This document shows positions 29,033 through 38,001 of a stretch of DNA of 64,000 nucleotides, in pieces. Numbering within the stretch: the first letter of the stretch is position 1; every line of letters begins with the position of its first letter. The DNA comes from Bacillaceae bacterium IKA-2 (GTDB lineage: Bacteria; Bacillota; Bacilli; Bacillales; Anaerobacillaceae), in the NCBI GenBank assembly GCA_031761875.1, contig CP134492.1, forward strand, positions 124,001 through 188,000, read 5' to 3'. Both the position numbers and the translations under genes were made by a program. Below the pieces are notes generated by a model. That model was not told the origin of the DNA. It saw only the letters and a list, made by a program, of their open reading frames with translations, and did no database searches.

Positions 29033-29911
29033 TTATTTAGCTTCATCACGCAATTTTTCTAGCTCACTTTTTGTAAAGATATACTTCTCATTACAAAAAT
29101 GACACTCTGTTTCGGCCCCTTTTTCTATTTCAATCATATCAGAAATTTCATCTTTCCCTAGGGAAAGTATTGCTTGGGAAATCCGCGCTTTCGAACATTT
29201 ACAGGCAAACGTAACATCCATTTTGTCTAAGATTTTGACATTTTCATCACCTAACAAGGCACATACAAGTTCTTCAGGAGGCATTCCGGCTTCTATTAAC
29301 TTTGAAACTGGAGGTAATGTACTTAGTCTTTTTTCAATAATAGTAATTGTTTCATCATTTGCTCCAGGCATAAGTTGAATAATAAAACCTCCAGATGCAA
29401 GAATAGAACCATCAGGATTAACAAGAACACCAACACCAACAGAAGCTGGGGTTTGTTCTGACGAGGCATAATAATAGGTGAAGTCTTCACCTAACTCACC
29501 TGAAATAAGTGGCACACTTCCTGTAAAATGATCCCTCATTCCTAAATCTTTTACGACAGCGAGCATTCCCTCTTTACCAACCGCCCGAGCTACATCCAAT
29601 TTGCCATGCTCATTTAACTCAAAGTCAACTTTGGGATTTCCTACATAACCCCTCGTTTCACCCTTAGCATTGCTATCGACAATAATCACACCAATCGGAC
29701 CGTTACCCTCTATTTTTACAGTTAATTTTTCTTCTCCTTTTAGCATCGCTGCCATCATTGTCGAAGCAGTCATTGCCCTTCCTAGGGCCGCTGATGCTGT
29801 TGGCCAAGTTTCGTGACGCTTTACTGCTTCATTTACCATTGCTGTTGTCTTTATGGCATACGCTCTCACTGTTCCTTCAAATCCAATTGCTTTCACTAAG
29901 TAATCTGACAT
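29033..29911 (-). CDS. hslO: Hsp33 redox-regulated chaperone
   Basis: Holdase activated by oxidation, when zinc is lost from four cysteines; 292 residues. The C-terminal cysteine set is complete: CKC in [10 protein letters not shown] and CHFC in [12 protein letters not shown]. The N-terminal domain ([20 protein letters not shown]) is typical. The ATG at 29911 has AAGGTGG 5 bases upstream; an in-frame GTG at 29920 overlaps that site. It starts 10 bases after coaX and is probably in the same transcript. Confidence 0.97.
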   Translation of the reverse strand: MSDYLVKAIGFEGTVRAYAIKTTAMVNEAVKRHETWPTASAALGRAMTASTMMAAMLKGEEKLTVKIEGNGPIGVIIVDSNAKGETRGYVGNPKVDFELNEHGKLDVARAVGKEGMLAVVKDLGMRDHFTGSVPLISGELGEDFTYYYASSEQTPASVGVGVLVNPDGSILASGGFIIQLMPGANDETITIIEKRLSTLPPVSKLIEAGMPPEELVCALLGDENVKILDKMDVTFACKCSKARISQAILSLGKDEISDMIEIEKGAETECHFCNEKYIFTKSELEKLRDEAK

Positions 29912-29921
29912 ATTTTCCACC

Positions 29922-30689
29922 TTATTCGATATTTTTCATATAAATCATTTTCAAACCCTTTAAAGTTAAAAAAGGATCAACAACATCAACAACCGTTGAT
30001 TCTTTTGCGATTAGTGGCGCCAATCCACCGGTAGCTATAACAGTCGGAGAATGCTTGGTTTGCAACTTCATACGATTAACAATACCCTCAACTTGTCCAA
30101 CATAACCATATAAAATACCAGATTGCATCGCACTCACAGTATTTTTACCAATAACATCTTTTGGTTTGGCAATTTCAATACGCGGTAGCTTAGAAGCTCG
30201 ATTATAAAGGGCCTCTGTCGATATACCTATCCCAGGGGCTATTGCTCCACCCATGTATTGCTTTTCTTCGTTAATATAACAGTATGTAGTAGCTGTACCA
30301 AAATCAACAATAATTAGAGGGCTCCCATAGGCCTCAATAGCGGCAACAGCATTTACAATTCTGTCAGCACCCACTTCTTTCGGATTATCGTATTTAATGT
30401 TTAAACCTGTTTTAATACCAGGGCCAATAATCATTGGTGTAATCGAAAAATATTTTTTACACATTCGCTCTAAGGCGTACATAATTGGTGGTACAACAGA
30501 AGAGATTATAATTCCATCAATAGCTTTCATTGTTAATTCCTCATTTGCAAACAATTGCTTGATTAACATTCCAAACTCATCTTCGGTTTTTTGACGGTTC
30601 GTCTCAACTCGCCAATTATATTTAAGTTCCTCACCATCATAAACACCTAATACAATGTTTGTATTACCAACGTCTAAAACAAATATCAT
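29922..30689 (-). CDS. coaX: Type III pantothenate kinase
   Basis: First step of coenzyme A synthesis, of the CoaX type that is not feedback-inhibited; 255 residues. The ASKHA-fold phosphate loops are visible: [14 protein letters not shown] at the start, [13 protein letters not shown] in the middle and ATGGLAPLI near the end. The position between ftsH and hslO is as in B. subtilis. A 240-base gap separates it from ftsH, with a palindromic element and the ftsH terminator in between. Confidence 0.97.
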   Translation of the reverse strand: MIFVLDVGNTNIVLGVYDGEELKYNWRVETNRQKTEDEFGMLIKQLFANEELTMKAIDGIIISSVVPPIMYALERMCKKYFSITPMIIGPGIKTGLNIKYDNPKEVGADRIVNAVAAIEAYGSPLIIVDFGTATTYCYINEEKQYMGGAIAPGIGISTEALYNRASKLPRIEIAKPKDVIGKNTVSAMQSGILYGYVGQVEGIVNRMKLQTKHSPTVIATGGLAPLIAKESTVVDVVDPFLTLKGLKMIYMKNIE

Positions 30690-30728
30690 CTTTTGTCACC
30701 CGCTTCTAGGATTATAATTACACAGCTA

Positions 30729-30822
30729 GTGAATTTCATCATACTTATTATTAGCCACATCAAGTTACTAGTGTTACCTAGTAACTTCTAGTGCCGTTGA
30801 ATCTGCATGATAAAATTCATTT
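30729..30822 (+). repeat. Palindromic intergenic element (TGAATTTCAT type), copy 1
   Basis: The ends GTGAATTTCATCAT and ATGATAAAATTCAT are inverted. Inside, AGTTACTAG pairs with CTAGTAACT. The internal string CCACATCAAG is shared with the copies at 54121-54198 (opposite orientation) and 62256-62399. Confidence 0.8.
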
Positions 30823-30891
30823 AAGTATAAATAGTTATTAAGAAAAAAATGAATACCTATTTGGTTTGAAAAACGCAAGAGTCAGACTATG

Positions 30892-30920
30892 AAAAAAAGG
30901 TGCCCCTGTAAGACACCCTT
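30892..30920 (-). terminator. Terminator after ftsH
   Basis: Minus strand: AAGGGTGTC pairs with GGGCACCTT around a short loop and is followed by seven T, starting 10 bases past the ftsH stop. Confidence 0.9.
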
Positions 30921-30929
30921 TCCCAATTT

Positions 30930-32981
30930 TTATTCTTTTTTAATATCTTCTTCTGAATTATCCGGCTTTTCATCCGTCGAATCTTCAGACTTATCAATAG
31001 TTTCTTCATTCGTTTCATTTTCAGGAAGAAACTCTGATGGTTTTTCTTCGTCTTCTTTCTTTGCATGAATATTTACTTTAACGTCTTCCGGTTGTTCACC
31101 GTCAACAGTTTTTGTTTCACTTTTTTCGTTTTTATTATTAGTGTGGTGATTTTCGGGAAGCTTACCGTCATTCACTAGTGACTTAATCTGCTCAGCATCT
31201 AATGTTTCTATTTCCAATAAGGTTTTCGCAACTAGTTCCAATTTATCCTTATGTTCCAATAGAATACTTTTACAACGCTCATAGCTTGCTTTAACAATAG
31301 CTTGCATCTCCTGATCAATTTCATAGGCGATTGCATCACTATAGTTTTGCTCATTATTAATGTCACGTCCAAGGAAAACATTACCACCTTGAACTGAACC
31401 AAACTGCATTGGACCTAGTTTGTCACTCATTCCATACTCAGTTACCATTTTGCGGGCTATAGCAGTCACTCGTTGAAAATCATTATGAGCTCCTGTGCTA
31501 GCCTCTCCAAAAATAACTTCTTCAGCCACACGGCCACCTAATAAGCCGACAATTTTATCTAATAACTCCGGCTTTGTCATAAAGTAGCGATCTTCTTTCG
31601 GAAGCATGACAGCATATCCACCCGCTTGACCACGAGGAACAATCGTTACTTTATGAACCATATCCGCATTCTCAAGTTTCACTCCAACAACGGTATGACC
31701 CGCTTCGTGATAAGCAACAATCTGTTTCTCTTTTTCGGAAATAATTTTGTTTTTCTTAGCCGGACCAGCAATAACTCGGTCAATGGCTTCTTCAAGGTCA
31801 GTCATATCAATTTTTTTCTTTTCATAACGGGCCGCAACTAAAGCTGCTTCGTTTAATAAATTTTCTAAATCCGCTCCAGAAAAACCTGGTGTGCGCGTTG
31901 CAATTGTTTTTAAATTAACATCTTCAGCGAAAGGCTTATTACGAGAATGTACTTTTAGGACTTCTTCACGACCTTTTACATCCGGATTGCCTACTAAAAT
32001 TTGACGGTCGAAACGACCAGGACGAAGTAAGGCTGGATCTAAAATGTCAGCACGATTTGTCGCTGCAATCATGATAATCCCTTCGTTAGCACCAAAACCA
32101 TCCATCTCAACAAGTAATTGGTTTAACGTTTGTTCACGCTCGTCATGCCCACCGCCTAAACCAGCGCCACGCTGACGACCGACTGCATCAATTTCATCAA
32201 TAAAAATGATACAAGGAGCATTTTTCTTGGCATTTTCAAATAAATCACGGACACGTGATGCACCTACCCCAACGAACATCTCTACAAAATCAGAACCACT
32301 GATAGAGAAAAATGGAACGCCTGCTTCACCAGCAACGGCACGAGCAATTAATGTTTTACCAGTACCTGGAGGTCCAACCAAAAGTACCCCTTTAGGAATC
32401 TTAGCACCTAGTGCCTCATACTTAGTCGGATCTTTCAAGAACTCAACAACTTCTATTAGCTCTGCCTTTTCTTCATCCGCACCAGCAACATCTTTAAATT
32501 TCGCTTTCTTTTTCTCATCATAAAGCTTTGCTTTACTTTTCCCAAAGTTCATAACACGGCCTCCGCCGCCTTGTGATTGACTTAAAAGGAAAAAGAATAA
32601 AACAAAAATAATCACAAACGGAATCATGGTCGTAAAGAACGTAACCCACCCACTAGTTTGTTCAGGTTCTAACACGTCTAAAGTTGTCTCACCTCTTGTT
32701 GCAGATGCAAGAATTTCTCCAATAGCTATGTCCGATGTAGGTACATTAACGACAAAAGACTCTTCTTCAGTCATCCCTTTTAGCTTTCCACGAATGACAA
32801 AAATATTCCCGGCTGGTTGCATTGTAATCGGTCCAACCTGACCTTGTTCTAACTTCGTTTGAAACTCACCATATGTCATAGGCTTTGTTTCAGTTTGCGG
32901 TGCATTAAAGAAACTAACGATACCGACAATGACTAAAAATATTAATAAATAAAAGACTGTATTTCTAAAAATTCGATTCAT
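30930..32981 (-). CDS. ftsH: FtsH, membrane-bound AAA+ zinc protease
   Basis: Degrades membrane and regulatory proteins; 683 residues. Two membrane segments flank an extracytoplasmic loop: one at about 7-25 ([16 protein letters not shown]) and one at about 113-132 ([14 protein letters not shown]). Then come Walker A GPPGTGKT near 207, Walker [12 protein letters not shown], the second region of homology [20 protein letters not shown], and the zinc site HEAGH. The C-terminal 60-70 residues are a charged, low-complexity, acidic tail rich in E, D, K and N, longer than I expect for the family and probably disordered. The ATG at 32981 follows GGGAGGAGG. It lies 70 bases downstream of hpt and ends with a strong terminator. 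Confidence 0.98.
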   Translation of the reverse strand: MNRIFRNTVFYLLIFLVIVGIVSFFNAPQTETKPMTYGEFQTKLEQGQVGPITMQPAGNIFVIRGKLKGMTEEESFVVNVPTSDIAIGEILASATRGETTLDVLEPEQTSGWVTFFTTMIPFVIIFVLFFFLLSQSQGGGGRVMNFGKSKAKLYDEKKKAKFKDVAGADEEKAELIEVVEFLKDPTKYEALGAKIPKGVLLVGPPGTGKTLIARAVAGEAGVPFFSISGSDFVEMFVGVGASRVRDLFENAKKNAPCIIFIDEIDAVGRQRGAGLGGGHDEREQTLNQLLVEMDGFGANEGIIMIAATNRADILDPALLRPGRFDRQILVGNPDVKGREEVLKVHSRNKPFAEDVNLKTIATRTPGFSGADLENLLNEAALVAARYEKKKIDMTDLEEAIDRVIAGPAKKNKIISEKEKQIVAYHEAGHTVVGVKLENADMVHKVTIVPRGQAGGYAVMLPKEDRYFMTKPELLDKIVGLLGGRVAEEVIFGEASTGAHNDFQRVTAIARKMVTEYGMSDKLGPMQFGSVQGGNVFLGRDINNEQNYSDAIAYEIDQEMQAIVKASYERCKSILLEHKDKLELVAKTLLEIETLDAEQIKSLVNDGKLPENHHTNNKNEKSETKTVDGEQPEDVKVNIHAKKEDEEKPSEFLPENETNEETIDKSEDSTDEKPDNSEEDIKKE

Positions 32982-33051
32982 TCTTTACCTCCTCCCACTA
33001 CCAATAAAGCTCAGATAATATTATCATAAAAGTATAAAAGCTCACAATATT

Positions 33052-33594
33052 TTACCCTTGATATATCTCAGGTTTTAAAATACCTATGTAAGGCAAGTTA
33101 CGATAACGCTCTGCATAGTCTAAACCATAACCAACAACAAATTCATCAGGTACAATAAATCCGACCACATCAGGTATCAAATCAACTTTGCGACCTTTAG
33201 GTTTATCCAATAGCGTGACAACTTTTACCGATTTTGCTTTTCGATAGTGAAATAAATCAACTAAATAGTTAAGCGTAAGTCCACTGTCAATAATATCTTC
33301 AATAATTAACACATCGCGTCCCTCAACAGAGGTATTTAAATCTTTAATAATCTTAACTTCCCCAGAAGAAACGATTTCATTACCGTAACTGGATACGTCC
33401 ATAAAATCCATTTCTAAATGGCCTTCCATTCTTTTTATGAGGTCACTCATAAATGGCATTGCGCCTTTCAAAATACCAACTACAAGCGGAAAACGATCTT
33501 TATATTCTTCAGATAAGGCTGATCCCAATTCCTTTACCTTGGCTTGGATCTCTTCTTCAGAGAGTAGCACTTCTTTAATGTCGTCTTTCATCAT
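33052..33594 (-). CDS. hpt: Hypoxanthine-guanine phosphoribosyltransferase
   Basis: Purine salvage; 180 residues. The PRPP loop [18 protein letters not shown] and the N-terminal [17 protein letters not shown] are diagnostic. Two ATG codons stand in tandem at 33594 and 33591, and GGGGGT is 12 bases upstream of the first. It lies between tilS and ftsH as in B. subtilis, where TilS and HprT have been reported to act together on ftsH expression. Confidence 0.97.
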   Translation of the reverse strand: MMKDDIKEVLLSEEEIQAKVKELGSALSEEYKDRFPLVVGILKGAMPFMSDLIKRMEGHLEMDFMDVSSYGNEIVSSGEVKIIKDLNTSVEGRDVLIIEDIIDSGLTLNYLVDLFHYRKAKSVKVVTLLDKPKGRKVDLIPDVVGFIVPDEFVVGYGLDYAERYRNLPYIGILKPEIYQG

Positions 33595-33641
33595 AACTTA
33601 AAAATTACCCCCTAAAAATAATGTCTAGCTTACTCTTTTCC

Positions 33642-35033
33642 TCACTCTTGATTTTCATAGTATAAAACGAGAAATTTTTGCGTTTCTTTTGTAGGGCAAG
33701 CGAGTGTTGACCTCCTCAACTGAGGCACCCAAATAATTGAGTTATTGCCATCGACGACAACCGGCCACCGATCTCTCTGTTCTCGATCAATTTTCTCATC
33801 AATAAACAGTCTCTTCAGTTGTTTTAAACCTTGCATTCCTTTAATCTCTAGACGATCACCTTTTTCCCGAGAGCGTACCATTAAGGGTAGCGTTAATTTT
33901 TCTAAATCACAGATAATAACGGATTTATTTAATTTAACACTCGGAGGTAATTCGGTTATTTCCCCAATTATTTTACCCGCTTTAACGCTAACCATCCCTG
34001 GGAGAGGCAAATAAACTAGAAAATGTTCAGGCCTATTTATTTCTTTGAATACAAGCGTACATTGATCATAAGACTTCTTGATCACTAAACCTTCTGGAAA
34101 AGATAAAAACCCCGAAGGATGTGAATTTTCCAGAAAACTTAAAAACGTATCAATATGTATAGTGGAAATTCCTGGTATTTTTTTACTAGGAAGATAGTTT
34201 AATATTAGTTGAAAGCATCTTCTTTGTAAAGCGATTGGACTATTATTGAATTGTGAAATTGAAAGAACTATCTCATTATTACTCTTTTTAATAACAATAC
34301 GTTCTAGCTCTTTTGCAGCTAGACTCTGTAAAAGGTGTTCATCCTCTAGCATTAGCTCACTTTGTTGTTGGAACTTTAGATGAACTGAAGGGTTTTCTTT
34401 CTTTAAAATCGGTAATAACTGATTTCTAATTCGATTTCTCAAATACTTTGCAGTGAAGTTGCTTTGGTCTATTCTTGGCTTAAGCCCTTCTTTTAGGCAG
34501 TAGTCGATAATCTCCTCTTTCGAAACACATAAAAAAGGACGAATAATTTCACCATTCTCAAACGGGCGCTTAACACGAATACCCGCTAAGCCAAAACCAT
34601 ATGCGCCTCGAATTTGTCTCATTAATATTGTTTCTATCTGATCATCACCATGATGAGCTAACGCCAAAAAAGTTGCCTTATATTTTATCATTACTTCTTC
34701 AAAAAACCGATAGCGACACTCTCTTGCAGCAACTTGTAGACTTACTTTATGATCTTCTTGATATTTTCCTACATTTACTTTTGCTCCTTCAAAAATTATC
34801 TTCTTGTCCCGGCAAAACTGCTCTACAAAAAGATAATCTTGTTCTGATTCCTCACCACGAAGTAAATGGTCAACATGAGCAGCAATAATTTTCAGATTCG
34901 ATAGTTTTTGCTTCTCCATTAAAAAATGGAGCAACGCTAGCGAATCAGGTCCACCAGAAACGCCTACAACAACGGTTATCCCCTCTAATAGTAACGCATG
35001 TTTTTTAATAAAGCGGTTAACGATTTGCTTCAT
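33642..35033 (-). CDS. tilS: TilS, tRNA(Ile)-lysidine synthetase
   Basis: Modifies C34 of the tRNA-Ile that reads AUA, using ATP and lysine; 463 residues. The PP-loop GVSGGPDSLALLHFL is near the N-terminus, followed by AAHVDHLLRGEESEQD and ALAHHGDDQIETILMRQIRG. The central and C-terminal TilS domains follow. The ATG at 35033 gives MKQIVNRFIKKHALLLEG. A TTG at 35045 touches the ribosome-binding site AAGGGGA. The start overlaps the end of the ThrE-type small subunit by 17 bases, so they are probably cotranscribed. Confidence 0.95.
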   Translation of the reverse strand: MKQIVNRFIKKHALLLEGITVVVGVSGGPDSLALLHFLMEKQKLSNLKIIAAHVDHLLRGEESEQDYLFVEQFCRDKKIIFEGAKVNVGKYQEDHKVSLQVAARECRYRFFEEVMIKYKATFLALAHHGDDQIETILMRQIRGAYGFGLAGIRVKRPFENGEIIRPFLCVSKEEIIDYCLKEGLKPRIDQSNFTAKYLRNRIRNQLLPILKKENPSVHLKFQQQSELMLEDEHLLQSLAAKELERIVIKKSNNEIVLSISQFNNSPIALQRRCFQLILNYLPSKKIPGISTIHIDTFLSFLENSHPSGFLSFPEGLVIKKSYDQCTLVFKEINRPEHFLVYLPLPGMVSVKAGKIIGEITELPPSVKLNKSVIICDLEKLTLPLMVRSREKGDRLEIKGMQGLKQLKRLFIDEKIDREQRDRWPVVVDGNNSIIWVPQLRRSTLACPTKETQKFLVLYYENQE

Positions 35034-35460
35034 AACGGTGGCCAATCCCCTTCCCGAAAGAAAATATAGCTATCGCAAAGACAATACCTCCGGCAATCGC
35101 TCCTGCTTGAAGCATTGTTTCGATCCCTAATTCAAGGCCGCTGATATAATTACCTTCGACAAAAGCAATCATTGTATAATAAGCTTTGCTACCCGGTACT
35201 AATGGAATAATTCCTGGAATTGTAAATGCTGTGGCTGGAACCCGATACTTCTTTGCTAAAAGATGGGCTACTGTCGCTGCAGTTATTGAGGCCACGCTTG
35301 TAGCAAAAATAGCAGTTAGACCGAACTCTGGTAGTGTTCGAAATATTCCCCAAGCAACCATTCCAATCCCCCCCCCATAAAGAAGGGTACTCCTCGGAAC
35401 ACTAAATAAAATTCCGAATGATACAGTAGCAAAAAAACAAACAATCAGTTCAATAATCAT
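35017..35460 (-). CDS. ThrE-type exporter, small (YjjB-like) subunit
   Basis: 147 residues and strongly hydrophobic with four to five predicted membrane segments (IVCFFATVSFGILFSV, IFATSVASITAATVAHLL, IPGIIPLVPGSKAYYTMIAF, AGAIAGGIVFAIAIFSF). The motif TIPGIIPLVPGSKAYYTM is typical of the YjjB/DUF3815 family, which pairs with YjjP to form a split threonine/serine exporter. E. coli YjjPB is reported to move succinate, so the substrate here is open. It starts 16 bases after its large partner and overlaps tilS. This pair is not at this site in B. subtilis. Confidence 0.88.
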   Translation of the reverse strand: MIIELIVCFFATVSFGILFSVPRSTLLYGGGIGMVAWGIFRTLPEFGLTAIFATSVASITAATVAHLLAKKYRVPATAFTIPGIIPLVPGSKAYYTMIAFVEGNYISGLELGIETMLQAGAIAGGIVFAIAIFSFGKGIGHRYEANR

Positions 35461-35476
35461 TTATATACACCCAACT

Positions 35477-36232
35477 TTATAAAAATAAACTTATCGCTAA
35501 AGCAACTCCGGTAGCAATAGATAACGACGTTATTGTTGCCTCAGCACCACGACTAACACCGGCGACAAGATCGCCACTCATTAAATCTCTAACTGCATTT
35601 GTTAACGGGACTCCCGGAACAAGTGGCATTAAAGTACCAATAATAATTTGATTTAAATTTGTTCCAACCCCAAAGAAGACCAAAGCAATAGCAACTGTCC
35701 CGCCGATAAATGCAGCCATAAATTCAGCGAAAAACTTTACTCTTAAATATCGTTCAACCTCAATAAGACAGATACTTGCCGTTACCCCGGCCACAAATGC
35801 CGGAAACGTATCTTTTATTCCACCGCCAAATAAATAAGAAAAACCTCCACCCGCGACCCCAGAGGCTAAGTGAATCAACCAGATCGGATAATTCATTGGT
35901 GCTTTCCGAATTTTCTTAAGTTTTTCATGAGCCTCGTCAGCAGCGATTAAACCAAGGACAAATTCCCGAGAAACTTGATTGACAAGAGTGACTTTGTTTA
36001 AATCTTGATACCTGTCATCAACACGGATCATTTGCATCGAATCTCCCTTGCCATCTTCTTCAAAAGAGATAAAAATTCCTGTCGTTGTTACAAAGCTATG
36101 TACATTTTTTAGGCCTGCTGCTTTTGCCATCCGTTCTAGCGTTTCTTCAACACGATATGTCTCGGCGCCATATGTAAGCATGATTTCCCCAGCAAGCAAG
36201 CATATATCCATCATTTGATCAGCCTTACCCAA
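35477..36232 (-). CDS. ThrE-type exporter, large (YjjP-like) subunit
   Basis: About 251 residues. The N-terminal soluble half (MMDICLLAGEIMLTYGAETYRVEETLERMA) carries the conserved DUF1212/ThrE pattern, and the C-terminal half has about five membrane segments, including IIIGTLMPLVPGVPLTNAVR. The start is taken as TTG at 36232 behind GAGGTGGG. An in-frame TTG at 36250 overlaps nothing useful. It begins about 25 bases after yabT and lies in one gene string yabT-yjjP-yjjB-tilS. Transport of threonine and serine is the family expectation, not shown here. Confidence 0.88.
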   Translation of the reverse strand: MGKADQMMDICLLAGEIMLTYGAETYRVEETLERMAKAAGLKNVHSFVTTTGIFISFEEDGKGDSMQMIRVDDRYQDLNKVTLVNQVSREFVLGLIAADEAHEKLKKIRKAPMNYPIWLIHLASGVAGGGFSYLFGGGIKDTFPAFVAGVTASICLIEVERYLRVKFFAEFMAAFIGGTVAIALVFFGVGTNLNQIIIGTLMPLVPGVPLTNAVRDLMSGDLVAGVSRGAEATITSLSIATGVALAISLFL

Positions 36233-36257
36233 TAATCCCACCTCTATCAAGAGAAGT

Positions 36258-37235
36258 CTACATCATTTGTCCAAATAAGTATAGGATATATGCCAGAAGA
36301 AGGAAAGACCCAAAAAGAAATGTTTCGATAAAGCCGTTTGATTTTTCTTTTCCTTTTTTTCGAACTTTTATATTTCGTTTTTTAGTCTTAAGAGAAGATT
36401 GCTTTACATTAGCCGAAACAACGGAGTGTTTAGATTTGCTTATACATTCTACAACGTCTTTTTTCATTAATTGAGCATTTGGATACTTTCCTTGCAATGC
36501 GTTTTGCAACACATTCTCATATTGCATTAAGATTGGCTTAGATCCAATTCTCTCTTTTAAGAGCTTTAAACCTTCAGCATTTTTTTCAAACCGAATTGGG
36601 TAACAGATATTGATCATAATCATCGCTACTGCAAATAAATCATAGGTTGGTTCAGCCTTCCTAGTTCCTAATCCCCAATAACCTCGGTCAAAAAACTCTG
36701 TATATTCCTTAATTGATCTTCCCATTAGCGTCGTTCCACCAACGTCTAGCCACCTTATTCTTGGCGGCGGCCCAACAACAATTAAATTATCTGGTTTTAA
36801 GTCCCCAAAAATCCATCCAGCTTGATGAAGTCGGTCAAGGTCTCCAAGTAGTTGAACGATTAAAATTCCAATCCATTCACTTCCTCTTCCATGGACAAAA
36901 CTAAGCAGTTCCTGGCCATTCAAATATTCCATTGCATAAAAAGGAACGTTCCCTTCCTTTGTAACCCAGTCATCAACATCTATTAAAGAAGGTCCAAGGA
37001 CTTGTCCTTGGACCTTTGAAAAATGCTTGAGAACATTGACCTCAGACGTAATCGCCATACTATTTAGACCTAGTTTGAGAGCTACTAATCCAACTGCTGA
37101 TTCTGCTAAATAAACGGTTCCAGTAGCGCCATTCCCTAACTCCTTGACAATTTTGTATGGGTGTTTATGCCACTTTCCTAGAATTCTAGTTCCCGAAGTT
37201 AAATTACATACCTGATTCTTCATGATACTGCTCAT
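36258..37235 (-). CDS. yabT: YabT-like membrane-anchored Ser/Thr kinase
   Basis: 325 residues. Hanks-type kinase fold: glycine loop GNGATGTVYLAES, ATP lysine in VALKLG, catalytic loop GWIFGDLKPDNLIV and a modified DFG (RWLDVGGT). A basic linker (KTKKRNIKVRKKGKEK) leads to one C-terminal membrane segment (FLFGSFLLLAYILYLFG). B. subtilis YabT has the same layout, is activated by DNA and phosphorylates RecA during sporulation. The HRD and DFG motifs are degenerate here as in that protein. The ATG at 37235 follows AAGGAG and overlaps yabS by 32 bases. Confidence 0.93.
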   Translation of the reverse strand: MSSIMKNQVCNLTSGTRILGKWHKHPYKIVKELGNGATGTVYLAESAVGLVALKLGLNSMAITSEVNVLKHFSKVQGQVLGPSLIDVDDWVTKEGNVPFYAMEYLNGQELLSFVHGRGSEWIGILIVQLLGDLDRLHQAGWIFGDLKPDNLIVVGPPPRIRWLDVGGTTLMGRSIKEYTEFFDRGYWGLGTRKAEPTYDLFAVAMIMINICYPIRFEKNAEGLKLLKERIGSKPILMQYENVLQNALQGKYPNAQLMKKDVVECISKSKHSVVSANVKQSSLKTKKRNIKVRKKGKEKSNGFIETFLFGSFLLLAYILYLFGQMM

Positions 37236-37935
37236 CAGAAATCAAACTCCTTCTGCTTTTTCTCGGGAACATCGCAATAGCTTCTTTTAAAGCCGGACCT
37301 GTTGGTGTAATTCCTCCTGAAGACAATTTATGAAAAACACCTGTTAACGATTCTATTTTTGGAGTCCAGTTTACTAATTTATCCACTTCTTTTCGTTTCC
37401 CTGGAAATGAATATAATGAAAATCGGTTACTTCCAATACGAGAGTTTAAACTAATTGATAGATCCGTCAGCGCTTCTTGGACCATGGCGAGTTTACCTTT
37501 CATACTAGCACTTGTATCTACTAATATTAATAGTTCAAGATCCATCGTTTCTCCAAGTTCGTCAACCACCTCCATTACTTGTCCTCGTTTTTCCGGTGGC
37601 AGATCTTCTATTTCTTGATTTTTTCCTAGTATTTGTGTCAGTTCCCTATTTACAACACCGTGAATGGTTTGGGTCATGGCTTTTCTAGTAACCATTTGTA
37701 CGGTTTTTGCTAGCTGTTGAGTATAAACAACCTGGCTTATCCCACCACCAGACAACGCAATTGCTTTTATTTCCTCAATTCCTTGATCACTAATCCGGTC
37801 CTCATCGACAACACCGATCACATTAACAGTAATCCCTTGTTCTTTTGCTAAAGCTGCAATAGCAATCGGATCTTCTCCTTGGTTTGAACAACCATCAGTT
37901 AATAATAAAATTTGTTTTAATGAGCCTTTTCCCAT
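37204..37935 (-). CDS. yabS: YabS-like protein with VWA metal-site motifs
   Basis: 243 residues. The C-terminal half has a MIDAS-type motif LVDTSASMKG and GGITPTGPALKEA, typical of von Willebrand factor A folds. The N-terminus (ILLLTDGCSNQGEDP...VNVIGV) resembles the second half of another VWA domain. Function is unknown to me. It is expressed in sporulation in B. subtilis. The ATG at 37935 follows GGAGGGG. It lies between spoIIE and yabT. Confidence 0.9.
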   Translation of the reverse strand: MGKGSLKQILLLTDGCSNQGEDPIAIAALAKEQGITVNVIGVVDEDRISDQGIEEIKAIALSGGGISQVVYTQQLAKTVQMVTRKAMTQTIHGVVNRELTQILGKNQEIEDLPPEKRGQVMEVVDELGETMDLELLILVDTSASMKGKLAMVQEALTDLSISLNSRIGSNRFSLYSFPGKRKEVDKLVNWTPKIESLTGVFHKLSSGGITPTGPALKEAIAMFPRKSRRSLISDEQYHEESGM

Positions 37936-38001
37936 TGTACTTTCCCCTCCACATTTTCATGAATGTTACCATCATTCACGTTTTTAAAGGGGAATATACT
38001 A

